Source: Vibrio japonicus
GTDB taxonomy: Bacteria; Pseudomonadota; Gammaproteobacteria; Enterobacterales; Vibrionaceae
DNA length: 64,000 nt
Assembly (NCBI RefSeq): GCF_024582835.1
Contig: NZ_CP102097.1
Location: forward strand, 248,001-312,000
Direction: 5' to 3'
Each line of letters begins with the position of its first letter. Position 1 is the first letter of the stretch. Shown piece by piece: positions 27,438 through 36,123 of this stretch. The notes beneath the pieces were generated by a model. It did no database searches, was not told the origin of the DNA, and saw only the letters and a program-made list of their open reading frames with translations. Position numbers and translations under genes: made by a program.

Positions 27438-30272
27438 ATGTCTGACGACAACCGTACCCATCAAGATTCAGAGAAGATTGCGCTATCAGTGATACAAATT
27501 GTGCGTGATTTGGCGCTTGAGTTAGATCCCAACGCGTTCTCATCAATATCGCTGAGCTTGAAGAGCAACCTTGATAGTGACCTTGGCTTTGATAGCCTGA
27601 CCAGAGCTGAGCTGTTAACCCGCATTGAAAGTCACTTTCGCGTTTCGCTGCCAGAACACGCACTGGCCAATATTGAAACTCCTGAAAATATCGTCGCGGC
27701 GATAATGCAATCCTCCCCTGCAAACCAGGCGGCTTTACTCGAAACACAGGCCCAGCCCATCCATTTAGACAACGTTGAAAATCAGCCGACGGACGTGACG
27801 ACATTACAGCAGTTGCTCGACTGGCATGTGACGCATCACCCTGATCGGCCTCACCTCTATGTTTATCAAAACGCAGATCAAGTCGAAGAAATCAGCTACA
27901 AAAAGCTGAGGGACAAAGCGCTTGAGATTGCGGCGGGGTTGATGGAAGCAGGCGTCGAAGCGGGAGAGTGTGTCGCGATTATGCTGCCAACCAGCAATGA
28001 TTACTTTTACAGTTTTTTCGGAATCCTGTATGCCAGAGCGATACCTGTGCCTATCTATCCACCAGCCAGAATCCAGCAAATCGAGGACCATTTAAAACGC
28101 CACGCCAGTATCTTAAACAATGCACAAGCGAAGCTACTGATCACTGTGCCTGAAGCCAAAGCAGTTGCGCACTTGTTAAAATTGCAGGTTCCATCCATTG
28201 ATGCGGTTGTCACAGCAACTGAGCTAGCAAGTTCAGCAAACCTGCCAGAGACTGGCGCAGCAAAAAGCAGTGACACGGCCTTTCTTCAATACACCTCCGG
28301 CAGCACTGGAGTACCTAAAGGCGTCACCCTTACGCACTCGAACTTATTAGCGAACATTAGAGCAATGGGCAAGGTGGTCGGCGCTAACTCGGATGATGTT
28401 TTTGTCAGCTGGCTGCCCGTTTATCACGATATGGGGCTGATTGGGGCATGGCTTGGCAGCTTGTACCACGCGATCCCTTTGGTGATCATGTCTCCTTTGC
28501 TTTTCCTGACCAAGCCAGAGCGTTGGCTGTGGGCGATTCACCGTTACCGTGGCACACTCTCCCCCGCACCGAATTTTGCGTATGAGATTTGTGTCTCTCG
28601 GGTCAAAGAAAGCGATCTAGAAGGACTCGACCTCAGTAGTTGGCGACTGTCTTGGAATGGTGCAGAGCCCGTCAGTCCGCAATCTATCGCGAACTTTACT
28701 GAAAAATACGCCAAATACGGCTTTAAGCCCGAAACCATGTCTCCGGTTTATGGCTTGGCCGAATCTTCTGTCGGGCTAACATTTCCGGCAAACACCAGAA
28801 AGCCTCGTATCGAATATTTCCAAAGAGAAGCACTAACGCATTTTGGCCATGCAATTCCCGCTCGAAACCAAGACTCTGGCTCTATCCCCTTGGTGGGGTT
28901 AGGCCAACCACTCCCAGGTCATCAGATCCGCATTGTCGATGAGCTAGGTAAAGAGCTACCGGAAGGAGAAGAAGGCGCGCTCGAATTTAAAGGCCCGTCA
29001 GCCACGCAAGGCTATTATCGCAACCCAGACAAAACCAAAGCGCTGTATCACCACGACTGGCTAGTCACCGGCGACCGTGCGTTTACGATTGGTGGCGAGC
29101 TATTTCTAACCGGGCGCAGCAAAGACATCATTATCAAAGCGGGGAGAAACATTTACCCTCACGAACTAGAGCAAGCGGTAGGCAACGTAGAAGGGATACG
29201 CAAAGGCTGTGTCGCCGCCTTTGGCTGTCATGACCGACGTTCTGGCACTGAAAAGTTAGTCGTACTGGCTGAAAGCCGCGAGAGCGATGAAGAAAAAACA
29301 AAGCAGTTCAAGAAAGAGGTAAACAACCTGTCATGGAGCCTGCTCGGTAGCCCCGCTGACGACGTGGTCATTGCTCCCCCTCACACCATCCCTAAAACTT
29401 CCAGCGGAAAAATTCGCCGTAGCGCCTGCAAAGAGCTGTATGAACAAGGCGCTCTAAGCAAACAGACGCGAGCATTCTGGCTGCAAGCCATTCATTTAGC
29501 GACCGCTGGCATAGTGCCACAACTACGAAAATACACTCGCACCCTGCTGGATATCGGCTACGCCGCATACGCTTGGCTCATTTTTGGCTTGCTCGTTCCT
29601 GTGGTTTGGAGCCTTGTTGCTGTCATACCTAGCCAAGATTGGTGCTGGAAGACGGCGAGGCTGGGCGCGCGAGTTTTAATGCGAATGACGGGCACACACT
29701 GCAAGATTGAAGGACAAGAGCATCTGCAAGCCAAGAGCAACCCCTGCATTTTAGTCGCTAACCACTGCAGCTATTTGGATGGATTGGTACTGATTTCAGC
29801 AAGCGATTTAAAGTGTCGTTTTGTGGCCAAAAATGAGCTGACGCGTAACCCGTTTGCACGAATTTTTTTAACCAAACTCGGCACTGAGTTTGTCGAACGT
29901 TTTGATGCTGAGAAAAGTGTTGGGGATGCGCGAAAACTCTATGACAACGTGAAAGATTGTCGGCCACTTGTCGTGTTTCCAGAGGGCACCTTGTACCGAA
30001 TGGCGGGGCTGCATCCATTCCACATGGGCGCTTTCATTGCCGCGGTCAATTCTGGTGTACCTGTCATTCCCGTGACGATCTGCGGTACTCGCTCTAAGCT
30101 CCGAGGCAATTCTCTGTTTCCGCGCCGTGGCGATATCAGTATCAAAATTGGTGAGCCGCTCTACCCTGATGGAAACAACTGGAACGCCGCCATTGCACTC
30201 AGAGACAAAGCGCGAAGGCACATCTTACAGCATTGCGGCGAGCCCGATTTGGGCCATGAAGCGGTAAGGTAA
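27438..30272 (+). CDS. Three-domain fusion: acyl carrier protein - AMP-forming acyl ligase (FAAL/FadD-like) - PlsC acyltransferase
   Basis: A 944-aa multidomain enzyme. Residues about 12-95 form a carrier-protein domain with the phosphopantetheine Ser53 in LGFDSL. Residues about 120-675 form an adenylating ligase, with P-loop QYTSGSTGVPKGV near 284, LTGRSKDIIIKAGRNIYP and catalytic Lys658 in PKTSSGKIRR. A hydrophobic stretch about 706-730 may anchor it to the membrane. Residues about 750-925 form a PlsC acyltransferase with NHCSYLD (H776, D781) and FPEGT (847-851). The simplest reading is that it activates a fatty acid, loads it on its own carrier and hands it to an acceptor alcohol; the substrate and acceptor are unknown. 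Confidence 0.88.
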   Translation: MSDDNRTHQDSEKIALSVIQIVRDLALELDPNAFSSISLSLKSNLDSDLGFDSLTRAELLTRIESHFRVSLPEHALANIETPENIVAAIMQSSPANQAALLETQAQPIHLDNVENQPTDVTTLQQLLDWHVTHHPDRPHLYVYQNADQVEEISYKKLRDKALEIAAGLMEAGVEAGECVAIMLPTSNDYFYSFFGILYARAIPVPIYPPARIQQIEDHLKRHASILNNAQAKLLITVPEAKAVAHLLKLQVPSIDAVVTATELASSANLPETGAAKSSDTAFLQYTSGSTGVPKGVTLTHSNLLANIRAMGKVVGANSDDVFVSWLPVYHDMGLIGAWLGSLYHAIPLVIMSPLLFLTKPERWLWAIHRYRGTLSPAPNFAYEICVSRVKESDLEGLDLSSWRLSWNGAEPVSPQSIANFTEKYAKYGFKPETMSPVYGLAESSVGLTFPANTRKPRIEYFQREALTHFGHAIPARNQDSGSIPLVGLGQPLPGHQIRIVDELGKELPEGEEGALEFKGPSATQGYYRNPDKTKALYHHDWLVTGDRAFTIGGELFLTGRSKDIIIKAGRNIYPHELEQAVGNVEGIRKGCVAAFGCHDRRSGTEKLVVLAESRESDEEKTKQFKKEVNNLSWSLLGSPADDVVIAPPHTIPKTSSGKIRRSACKELYEQGALSKQTRAFWLQAIHLATAGIVPQLRKYTRTLLDIGYAAYAWLIFGLLVPVVWSLVAVIPSQDWCWKTARLGARVLMRMTGTHCKIEGQEHLQAKSNPCILVANHCSYLDGLVLISASDLKCRFVAKNELTRNPFARIFLTKLGTEFVERFDAEKSVGDARKLYDNVKDCRPLVVFPEGTLYRMAGLHPFHMGAFIAAVNSGVPVIPVTICGTRSKLRGNSLFPRRGDISIKIGEPLYPDGNNWNAAIALRDKARRHILQHCGEPDLGHEAVR

Positions 30273-30379
30273 GCAGCTACGTTATCCTCACAACGTTATC
30301 CACACACCGTTACCCACACTACGCGATACGAATGCTCTTCTATACTTGGAGTAAGGCACCGTCATGGAGGCATGTGACA

Positions 30380-30553
30380 ATGGATTTCACAGAAAAGCTG
30401 CGCTTAAAAGGTAAAGCGGAAGAAGACCTGTATTTCGCCGAATTGGACCGCCAACTGATCGATGCTATGCATAAAAAGACGCAACAGGAGCAAAACGGTT
30501 TTCAGCCAGAAAGCATGGACAATGTTCCGCCTCAGACCACACCAGGAAAATAG
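30380..30553 (+). CDS. Small conserved-looking protein of unknown function
   Basis: A 57-aa charged protein beginning MDFTEKLRLKGKAEEDLYF. It is helical and rich in Lys/Glu in the first 35 residues, with a disordered Gln/Pro-rich tail. GGAGG lies 9 bp before the ATG at 30380; an upstream in-frame ATG at 30332 has no SD. It lies between the fusion enzyme and the acetyl-CoA-synthetase-like gene on the same strand. No domain is recognised, and no function can be assigned. Confidence 0.6.
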   Translation: MDFTEKLRLKGKAEEDLYFAELDRQLIDAMHKKTQQEQNGFQPESMDNVPPQTTPGK

Positions 30554-30738
30554 CCTAGCTTGAGACCCGCAACTAAAATTGAGCACTCGTCCCTCGGTGC
30601 TCTCGGCTGTTTTAGCGTCATAAAAATAGAACATTAGCAAAATCTTAAACTCACGCTGGAAAAGCCCCCTCAATAAACCATACTTTTGTTACGTCTATTT
30701 CTCTCTGGGCAAGACTCTTTTTGTGCAGGACATCCAAT

Positions 30739-32466
30739 ATGGTTAAAACTATCTTTCACCAAGATTTAGCAGACAAGGCTAACTTTCAAATTGATGCACC
30801 CGCCCCAGCGCCAGAGGTAAAAGGGCTACCCAAAGGGGGATTGAATATTGGTTATGAAGCACTGGATAGCCATCTTGGACAGCCCACGCAAAACAAATTG
30901 GCGCTGCGTTGGATCAGCAAAGAGAACCACATCGTCGATTTCAGCTATCAAGCACTTTGTCAGCACACCAACCGTTTTGCTGATTTGCTGGATCAGCTCG
31001 GTTTAGCCAAAGGCAGCCGAGTCTTCACGCTGGCAGGCCGTAGACCTGAGCTTTATATTGCCGCGCTCGGCACACTCAAAGCCGGATGCGTTTTTACCCC
31101 GTTGTTTTCAGCCTTTGGGCCAGAGCCCATCCGCTCTCGCATGGAAATCGGTAACGCCAACCTGATTGTCACCACGCGCAGCTTGTACCGAAAAAAGCTC
31201 AAAAGCTGGTGGCAAGAGCTACCTCACCTAAAAGCGGTGCTGCTTATTGATGGCAATCCTGACAACGAGCCCGGCTGCTGCGATTACAGCGAACTGATGG
31301 AAAAGGCAGATCCAAACCGAGGCTGTGAAACTACTCAAGCAGAAGATATGGCCCTGCTGCATTTTACCAGCGGTACCACAGGCAAGCCCAAAGGAGTGAT
31401 CCACGTTCATCAAGCGGTGCAGCACCACATCCACTCCGCATTTTACGCGTTAGACCTCAAGCCCGATGACATCTATTGGTGCACCGCCGACCCTGGTTGG
31501 GTAACAGGCACGACCTACGGCATCATTGCCCCACTCTGCATGGGCGTCACCATGGTGATTGATGAAGCAGAGTTCGACGCCGAGCGCTGGTATCAGATCT
31601 TGCAAGAACAGCAGATCACTGTTTGGTACACCGCCCCCACGGCAATCCGGATGTTGATGAAAGTGGGTGATGCGTTAGCCAAACAGTACGCTAGACCCAA
31701 CTTGCGCTTTATGGCCAGTGTAGGAGAACCATTGAACCCAGAAGCGGTGGAATGGGGTGAGAAAGTATTTGGCATGCCGTTTCATGACAACTGGTGGCAA
31801 ACGGAAACAGGCGGCATCATGATTGCCAACTTCCCTAGCCAACCGATCAAGCCCGGCTCCATGGGTAAACCACTGCCCGGTATTGAAGCCGCCATAATAA
31901 ACACCAGCAATAGTAGTGAATTGCAGATGGAAACCCAGCCGATGCAAGTCGGCGAACTGGCACTCAAAACGGGTTGGCCTTCCATGTTCAGGGGCTACCT
32001 CAACCAAGCCGAAAAATACCAGTCCTGCTTTACCAACGGATGGTATCTCAGCGGTGACCTCGCCATGCGAGATGAAGACGGCTACTTCTGGTTTGTCGGC
32101 CGTAAAGACGACTTAATCAAATCGTCTGGACACTTAATCGGCCCTTTTGAAGTGGAAAGCGTGCTGATGGAACACCCAGCAGTCGCCGAAGCGGGAGTTA
32201 TCGGCATCCCCGACCCTGTAGCGGGTCAACTTGTTAAAGCCTTCGTCGCGCTGAAACCTGACATCACCGCCGATGAAGAACTGCAACAAGAACTGCTCGG
32301 ACTAGCGAGAAAACGGCTCGGCGCGGCGGTCGCTCCTAAAGAGATTGTCTTTCGTCACAACCTGCCTAAAACACGTAGCGGAAAAATTATGCGCCGTTTA
32401 CTTAAAGCTCGCGAACTCGGGCTCCCAGAAGGGGACATTTCTACATTGGAGAGCGATGAACAATGA
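30739..32466 (+). CDS. Acetyl-CoA synthetase-like AMP-forming ligase (short AcsA type)
   Basis: Adenylate-forming ligase of 575 aa that would convert acetate or another short acid to the acyl-CoA. P-loop [10 protein letters not shown] lies at about 210-219, with [15 protein letters not shown] and [10 protein letters not shown], the acetate-pocket segments of the Acs family. The C-terminal catalytic Lys is about 549 in [11 protein letters not shown]. It is shorter than the housekeeping Acs of about 650 aa and resembles the 570-aa AcsA group. A TTG 18 nt upstream is a less likely start. It overlaps the next gene by 4 bp, so it belongs to the dehydrogenase operon. Confidence 0.87.
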   Translation: MVKTIFHQDLADKANFQIDAPAPAPEVKGLPKGGLNIGYEALDSHLGQPTQNKLALRWISKENHIVDFSYQALCQHTNRFADLLDQLGLAKGSRVFTLAGRRPELYIAALGTLKAGCVFTPLFSAFGPEPIRSRMEIGNANLIVTTRSLYRKKLKSWWQELPHLKAVLLIDGNPDNEPGCCDYSELMEKADPNRGCETTQAEDMALLHFTSGTTGKPKGVIHVHQAVQHHIHSAFYALDLKPDDIYWCTADPGWVTGTTYGIIAPLCMGVTMVIDEAEFDAERWYQILQEQQITVWYTAPTAIRMLMKVGDALAKQYARPNLRFMASVGEPLNPEAVEWGEKVFGMPFHDNWWQTETGGIMIANFPSQPIKPGSMGKPLPGIEAAIINTSNSSELQMETQPMQVGELALKTGWPSMFRGYLNQAEKYQSCFTNGWYLSGDLAMRDEDGYFWFVGRKDDLIKSSGHLIGPFEVESVLMEHPAVAEAGVIGIPDPVAGQLVKAFVALKPDITADEELQQELLGLARKRLGAAVAPKEIVFRHNLPKTRSGKIMRRLLKARELGLPEGDISTLESDEQ

Positions 32467-34490
32467 ATAAAAGGCTTCATATCAACCGCCAACATCTACT
32501 CGACCAGCTTGAAAAAATGCTCCGTATCCGCCGCTTTGAAGAAAAGTGCGCCGAGCTGTACGCCATGGAGAAAATTCGCGGTTTTCTTCATCTATATATC
32601 GGTGAAGAGGCGATAGCCGTCGGCGTGATGTCGGCGCTCAACCCAGACGACCAAGTCGTTGCCACGTATCGCGAGCATGGGCATGCGCTCGCCCGTGGGC
32701 TGAGTATGGATAGCGTCTTGGCAGAAATGTACGGCCGCGCGAACGGTTGCAGCCACGGGCGCGGCGGCTCGATGCACCTATTTGATAAAAACTTACGCTT
32801 TTACGGTGGCAACGCCATTGTCGGCGGAGGGCTACCCCTCGCCACAGGGCTCGCCATGGCCAATAAGAAAATGCACCGAGACGACATCGCGGTGTGCTTT
32901 TTTGGCGAAGGCGCTGTGGCCGAAGGGGAATTTCACGAAAGCCTCAACTTAGCTGCGCTGTGGAATCTTCCTGTCCTTTTTGTGTGTGAAAACAACCGCT
33001 ACGCCATGGGCACAGCACTCGCGCTTTCCGAATCCGAAACCAATATCGCTCAAAAAGCCAAAAGCTACGGCATAGAAGCCGCCCAAGTCGATGGCATGAA
33101 CGTGGTGGATGTGGAAGCCGCTGCCTCTGAAGCGGTCGATTTTATTCGCCAGAATCAAAAGCCTTATTTCATTGAATGCCAAACCTATCGCTTTCGAGGG
33201 CATTCGAGTTTTGATACTCAATTGTATCGCGATAAAAGTGAGGTCGCCCTGTGGGAAGAGAAAGGCCCAGTAAAACAGCTGATCTTATGGCTGAAGGAGA
33301 ACAACCACTTCCAAGATAACGAACTGACCGCCATCGAAAGCAAAATTGCGCAAGAGATCAACGACGCCATCGCGTTTGCCGAGAATGGCGAGTGGGAACC
33401 CGAAGAGCACCTGACTCGGTTTGTTCATAGCCCCAAAACCCAGCCCCCTGCTAGCCCGATACCGTCAAGCCAAGCTCCTGCTACCCTTACCTATCGAGAA
33501 GCATTACGCGCAGGCATTAGCGATGTACTAATCAGTGAACCACGCGCCTTTCTCATGGGTGAAGACGTCGGCCGTTATGGCGGCTGCTACGCGGTCAGCA
33601 AAGGGTTGTTTGACCAATTTGGAGCAGACAGGATCATAGACACTCCACTCTGCGAGTCTGGCTTTGTAGGCGTTGGGGTTGGCGCGGCACTGGGTGGGCT
33701 GCGCCCGATTGTCGAAGTGATGACGGTGAACTTTAGCTTGCTCGCCATGGATCAAATCATTAATACCGCCGCGACCTTACTGCACATGTCGGGCGGGCAG
33801 TTTAACGTCCCGATAGTGATCCGAATGGCGTGTGGCGCAGGCAAACAGCTTGCTGCGCAGCACTCGCACAGTTGGGAAAATTTCTATGCTCATGTTCCGG
33901 GCTTAAAAGTGCTTAGCCCCGCAACACACAATGACGCTCGCTACATGCTCTCTCAAGCGATGATAGACCCAGACCCTGTGCTCATTTTTGAACATGTCAT
34001 GCTGCTGAATGAAGAAGGACCAGTAAGCGCAGAGCCCGATGCCCCAATGAACCAAGCGCTGGTGCGCCGCGCAGGTACAGACGTTACTCTGATCACCTAC
34101 GGCGGCAGCCTTAGCAAAACCTTGCAAGCCGCTGAGCAACTGGCCAGCGAAGGCATTGACGCCGAAGTGGTAGACCTTCGCTCTCTCCGACCGCTGGATA
34201 CACCAACCATCATTGCGAGCGTCAGTAAAACCCACCGCGCCGTTATCAATGACGAGGGCTGGTACACGGGCAGCCTCGCGGGCGAAGTCAGTTCGATTAT
34301 TATGGAAAACGCGTTTTGGCAGTTGGATGCCCCCGTTCAACGCGTTTGCACCCAAGAAGTTCCGATTCCCTATCCTCATCATCTAGAACAAGCCGCTCTT
34401 CCTCAGTGTGACAAAATTGTGGCTGCAGCCAAAGCCACACTCGTGCTTCCCAATTGGCAAACAAACGAACGGAAGCCAGACAATGGATAA
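32463..34490 (+). CDS. 2-oxo acid (pyruvate/acetoin-type) dehydrogenase E1, alpha and beta chains fused
   Basis: ThDP-dependent E1 of 675 aa in one chain. Residues 1-320 match the alpha subunit, with [13 protein letters not shown] and the ThDP-binding [15 protein letters not shown] ... NN at about 148-178. A Pro/Ser-rich linker, about 322-341, leads to a beta half with [24 protein letters not shown] and DLRSLRPLD. It decarboxylates a 2-oxo acid and acylates the lipoyl domain of the E2 encoded next (8-bp overlap). Similarity is to the alpha2beta2 PDH/acetoin group, not the single-chain AceE of enterics and vibrios. The oxo acid used is not known; pyruvate is the first guess. Confidence 0.88.
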   Translation: MNKRLHINRQHLLDQLEKMLRIRRFEEKCAELYAMEKIRGFLHLYIGEEAIAVGVMSALNPDDQVVATYREHGHALARGLSMDSVLAEMYGRANGCSHGRGGSMHLFDKNLRFYGGNAIVGGGLPLATGLAMANKKMHRDDIAVCFFGEGAVAEGEFHESLNLAALWNLPVLFVCENNRYAMGTALALSESETNIAQKAKSYGIEAAQVDGMNVVDVEAAASEAVDFIRQNQKPYFIECQTYRFRGHSSFDTQLYRDKSEVALWEEKGPVKQLILWLKENNHFQDNELTAIESKIAQEINDAIAFAENGEWEPEEHLTRFVHSPKTQPPASPIPSSQAPATLTYREALRAGISDVLISEPRAFLMGEDVGRYGGCYAVSKGLFDQFGADRIIDTPLCESGFVGVGVGAALGGLRPIVEVMTVNFSLLAMDQIINTAATLLHMSGGQFNVPIVIRMACGAGKQLAAQHSHSWENFYAHVPGLKVLSPATHNDARYMLSQAMIDPDPVLIFEHVMLLNEEGPVSAEPDAPMNQALVRRAGTDVTLITYGGSLSKTLQAAEQLASEGIDAEVVDLRSLRPLDTPTIIASVSKTHRAVINDEGWYTGSLAGEVSSIIMENAFWQLDAPVQRVCTQEVPIPYPHHLEQAALPQCDKIVAAAKATLVLPNWQTNERKPDNG

Positions 34491-35775
34491 TACCGGACAC
34501 AATTCAGCACTGGTCGATATCACCATGCCTGCATTAGGGGCAGACATGCGTGACGGGACGTTAATTGAGTGGCTTGTTAAGCCCGGCGACCAAGTGGCAA
34601 AAGGCGACGTTATTGCAGTGATAGAAACCAGCAAAGGCGCGATAGAGGTGGAGTCCTACCACAGCGGCACCATTTTAGAATTGTTGGTGGAGCCAGAGAT
34701 CAAACTCCCTGTCGGTAGCGTGATGGCAAGAATGGAAAGCGATAGCGCAACCAATGACGCCGTCTCTGAAAACGCCTCCTCCGAAGAAAAGGAAGCCGAA
34801 GCCGCAGCCAAAAACATGGATGTGATTCAGGCATCTCAGCCGAGTGATACACCTTTGCCTCCGTACATCGCGCCTAAAACACAACGCGATGCAACAAACG
34901 CAAATCAGACGCATAGGCCGCTAGCCTCCCCTGCTGCGCGCCACCAAGCACATCAATTAGCGCTAGACTTGTCTGCCTTGAGCGGCAGCGGGCCACAAGG
35001 TGCGGTGATTTTGCGGGATCTCGCCACGCTGACAGAGGGAAGCATCGAGAAAGTCGTAGAGAGTCCAAGCCGAGAAAATACCAGCCCTACGTCTACACCG
35101 CCTATCGCGCCCCCTTCGCCGATGCGCCAAGCGATCAGTGATGCCATGACGCGCTCAAAACGGGAAATCCCTCACTACTACCTTGCGTTAGACATCAATC
35201 TAACCAAAGCGCAGCATTGGCTGACTGAGCAGAATCAGAATCGCGAACCAGAGCAACGCATCCTCCTACCCGCGTTAATACTCAGTGCCATCGCCCGTCA
35301 ACTGACTCGCTTTCCGCAACTGAATGGTTTTTATGATGAAGGGCATTTCACCCCTTCAGCGCAAGTGAACATTGCCAACACCATTAGCCTTCGTGAAGGT
35401 GGGCTTGTGACCCCCGCGATTCTCAATGCAGACAGCCTCTCCTTGGCGCAAACCATGGACGCCTTACGCGACTTAACCGAACGAGCTAGGCATGGGCGGC
35501 TTCGCAGCTCGGAAATCAGCCAAGGCACCATTACCGTCACCAGCATTGGCGAGCGCGGAGCGGACATGATCACTGGCGTAATTTACCCGCCTCAAGTGGC
35601 CATCATCGGTTTGGGTCAAGCGCGTAAAGCCCCCATCGTACAAGGCGAAACGGTTGAAATCGGCGATGTCTTGACCGTAACGCTCGCCGCTGACCATCGA
35701 GTGAGTGATGGCATCAACGGCGCACGCTTTCTACATGCGCTCGCCAAACAACTGCAACATCCGGAGGCACTATGA
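34483..35775 (+). CDS. 2-oxo acid dehydrogenase E2 (lipoyl acyltransferase)
   Basis: A 430-aa E2 with one N-terminal lipoyl domain (lipoyl Lys51 in [13 protein letters not shown]). A long acidic linker follows, then a peripheral-subunit-binding domain ([16 protein letters not shown], about 145-180). The catalytic domain ends in ADHRVSDG (His405, Asp409), the acyltransferase motif. The start at 34483 has GGAAG upstream. It overlaps the E1 gene by 8 bp and the ACP gene by 4 bp. No E3 gene accompanies it, so a housekeeping Lpd must reoxidise the lipoyl group. Confidence 0.88.
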   Translation: MDNTGHNSALVDITMPALGADMRDGTLIEWLVKPGDQVAKGDVIAVIETSKGAIEVESYHSGTILELLVEPEIKLPVGSVMARMESDSATNDAVSENASSEEKEAEAAAKNMDVIQASQPSDTPLPPYIAPKTQRDATNANQTHRPLASPAARHQAHQLALDLSALSGSGPQGAVILRDLATLTEGSIEKVVESPSRENTSPTSTPPIAPPSPMRQAISDAMTRSKREIPHYYLALDINLTKAQHWLTEQNQNREPEQRILLPALILSAIARQLTRFPQLNGFYDEGHFTPSAQVNIANTISLREGGLVTPAILNADSLSLAQTMDALRDLTERARHGRLRSSEISQGTITVTSIGERGADMITGVIYPPQVAIIGLGQARKAPIVQGETVEIGDVLTVTLAADHRVSDGINGARFLHALAKQLQHPEAL

Positions 35776-36017
35776 ACAACGACGATATCTCAACGGTTAT
35801 CGCTGAGGCTTTGGCCCACATCGCACCCGAAATCGAAGTCAGTGACATCGACCTCAATGAAGACTTGCGGGAAGAGTGCGATCTCGACTCGATGGACTTT
35901 CTCAATCTGTTGGCCTCGCTCAAGAAAAGCACTGGGGTCAATATCCCCGAGAGTGATTACGCCAAAGTTCGTAGCTACAACCAGTTGCACGAGTATTTGC
36001 AGCAACATGGCAAATAA
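35772..36017 (+). CDS. Stand-alone acyl carrier protein
   Basis: An 81-aa acidic carrier protein. The phosphopantetheine attachment Ser40 lies in CDLDSMDF, in place of the usual DSL. The four-helix pattern is clear and the C-terminal helix NQLHEYL is intact. Its ATG overlaps the E2 stop, so it is made with the dehydrogenase. It differs in sequence from the carrier domain of the 944-aa fusion. An acyl carrier coupled to an E2 gene is unusual; it may accept the acyl group from E2 or feed the acyltransferase, both inference. Confidence 0.85.
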   Translation: MNNDDISTVIAEALAHIAPEIEVSDIDLNEDLREECDLDSMDFLNLLASLKKSTGVNIPESDYAKVRSYNQLHEYLQQHGK

Positions 36018-36123
36018 ACGCCGTGCTCATTCACGAATGTTATTCACTCACGTACCAGACGAACCAAAACCATAAGAGTAACGCGGTGGCTTAAACGACA
36101 TCACCCAAATAAGGATTAACACC

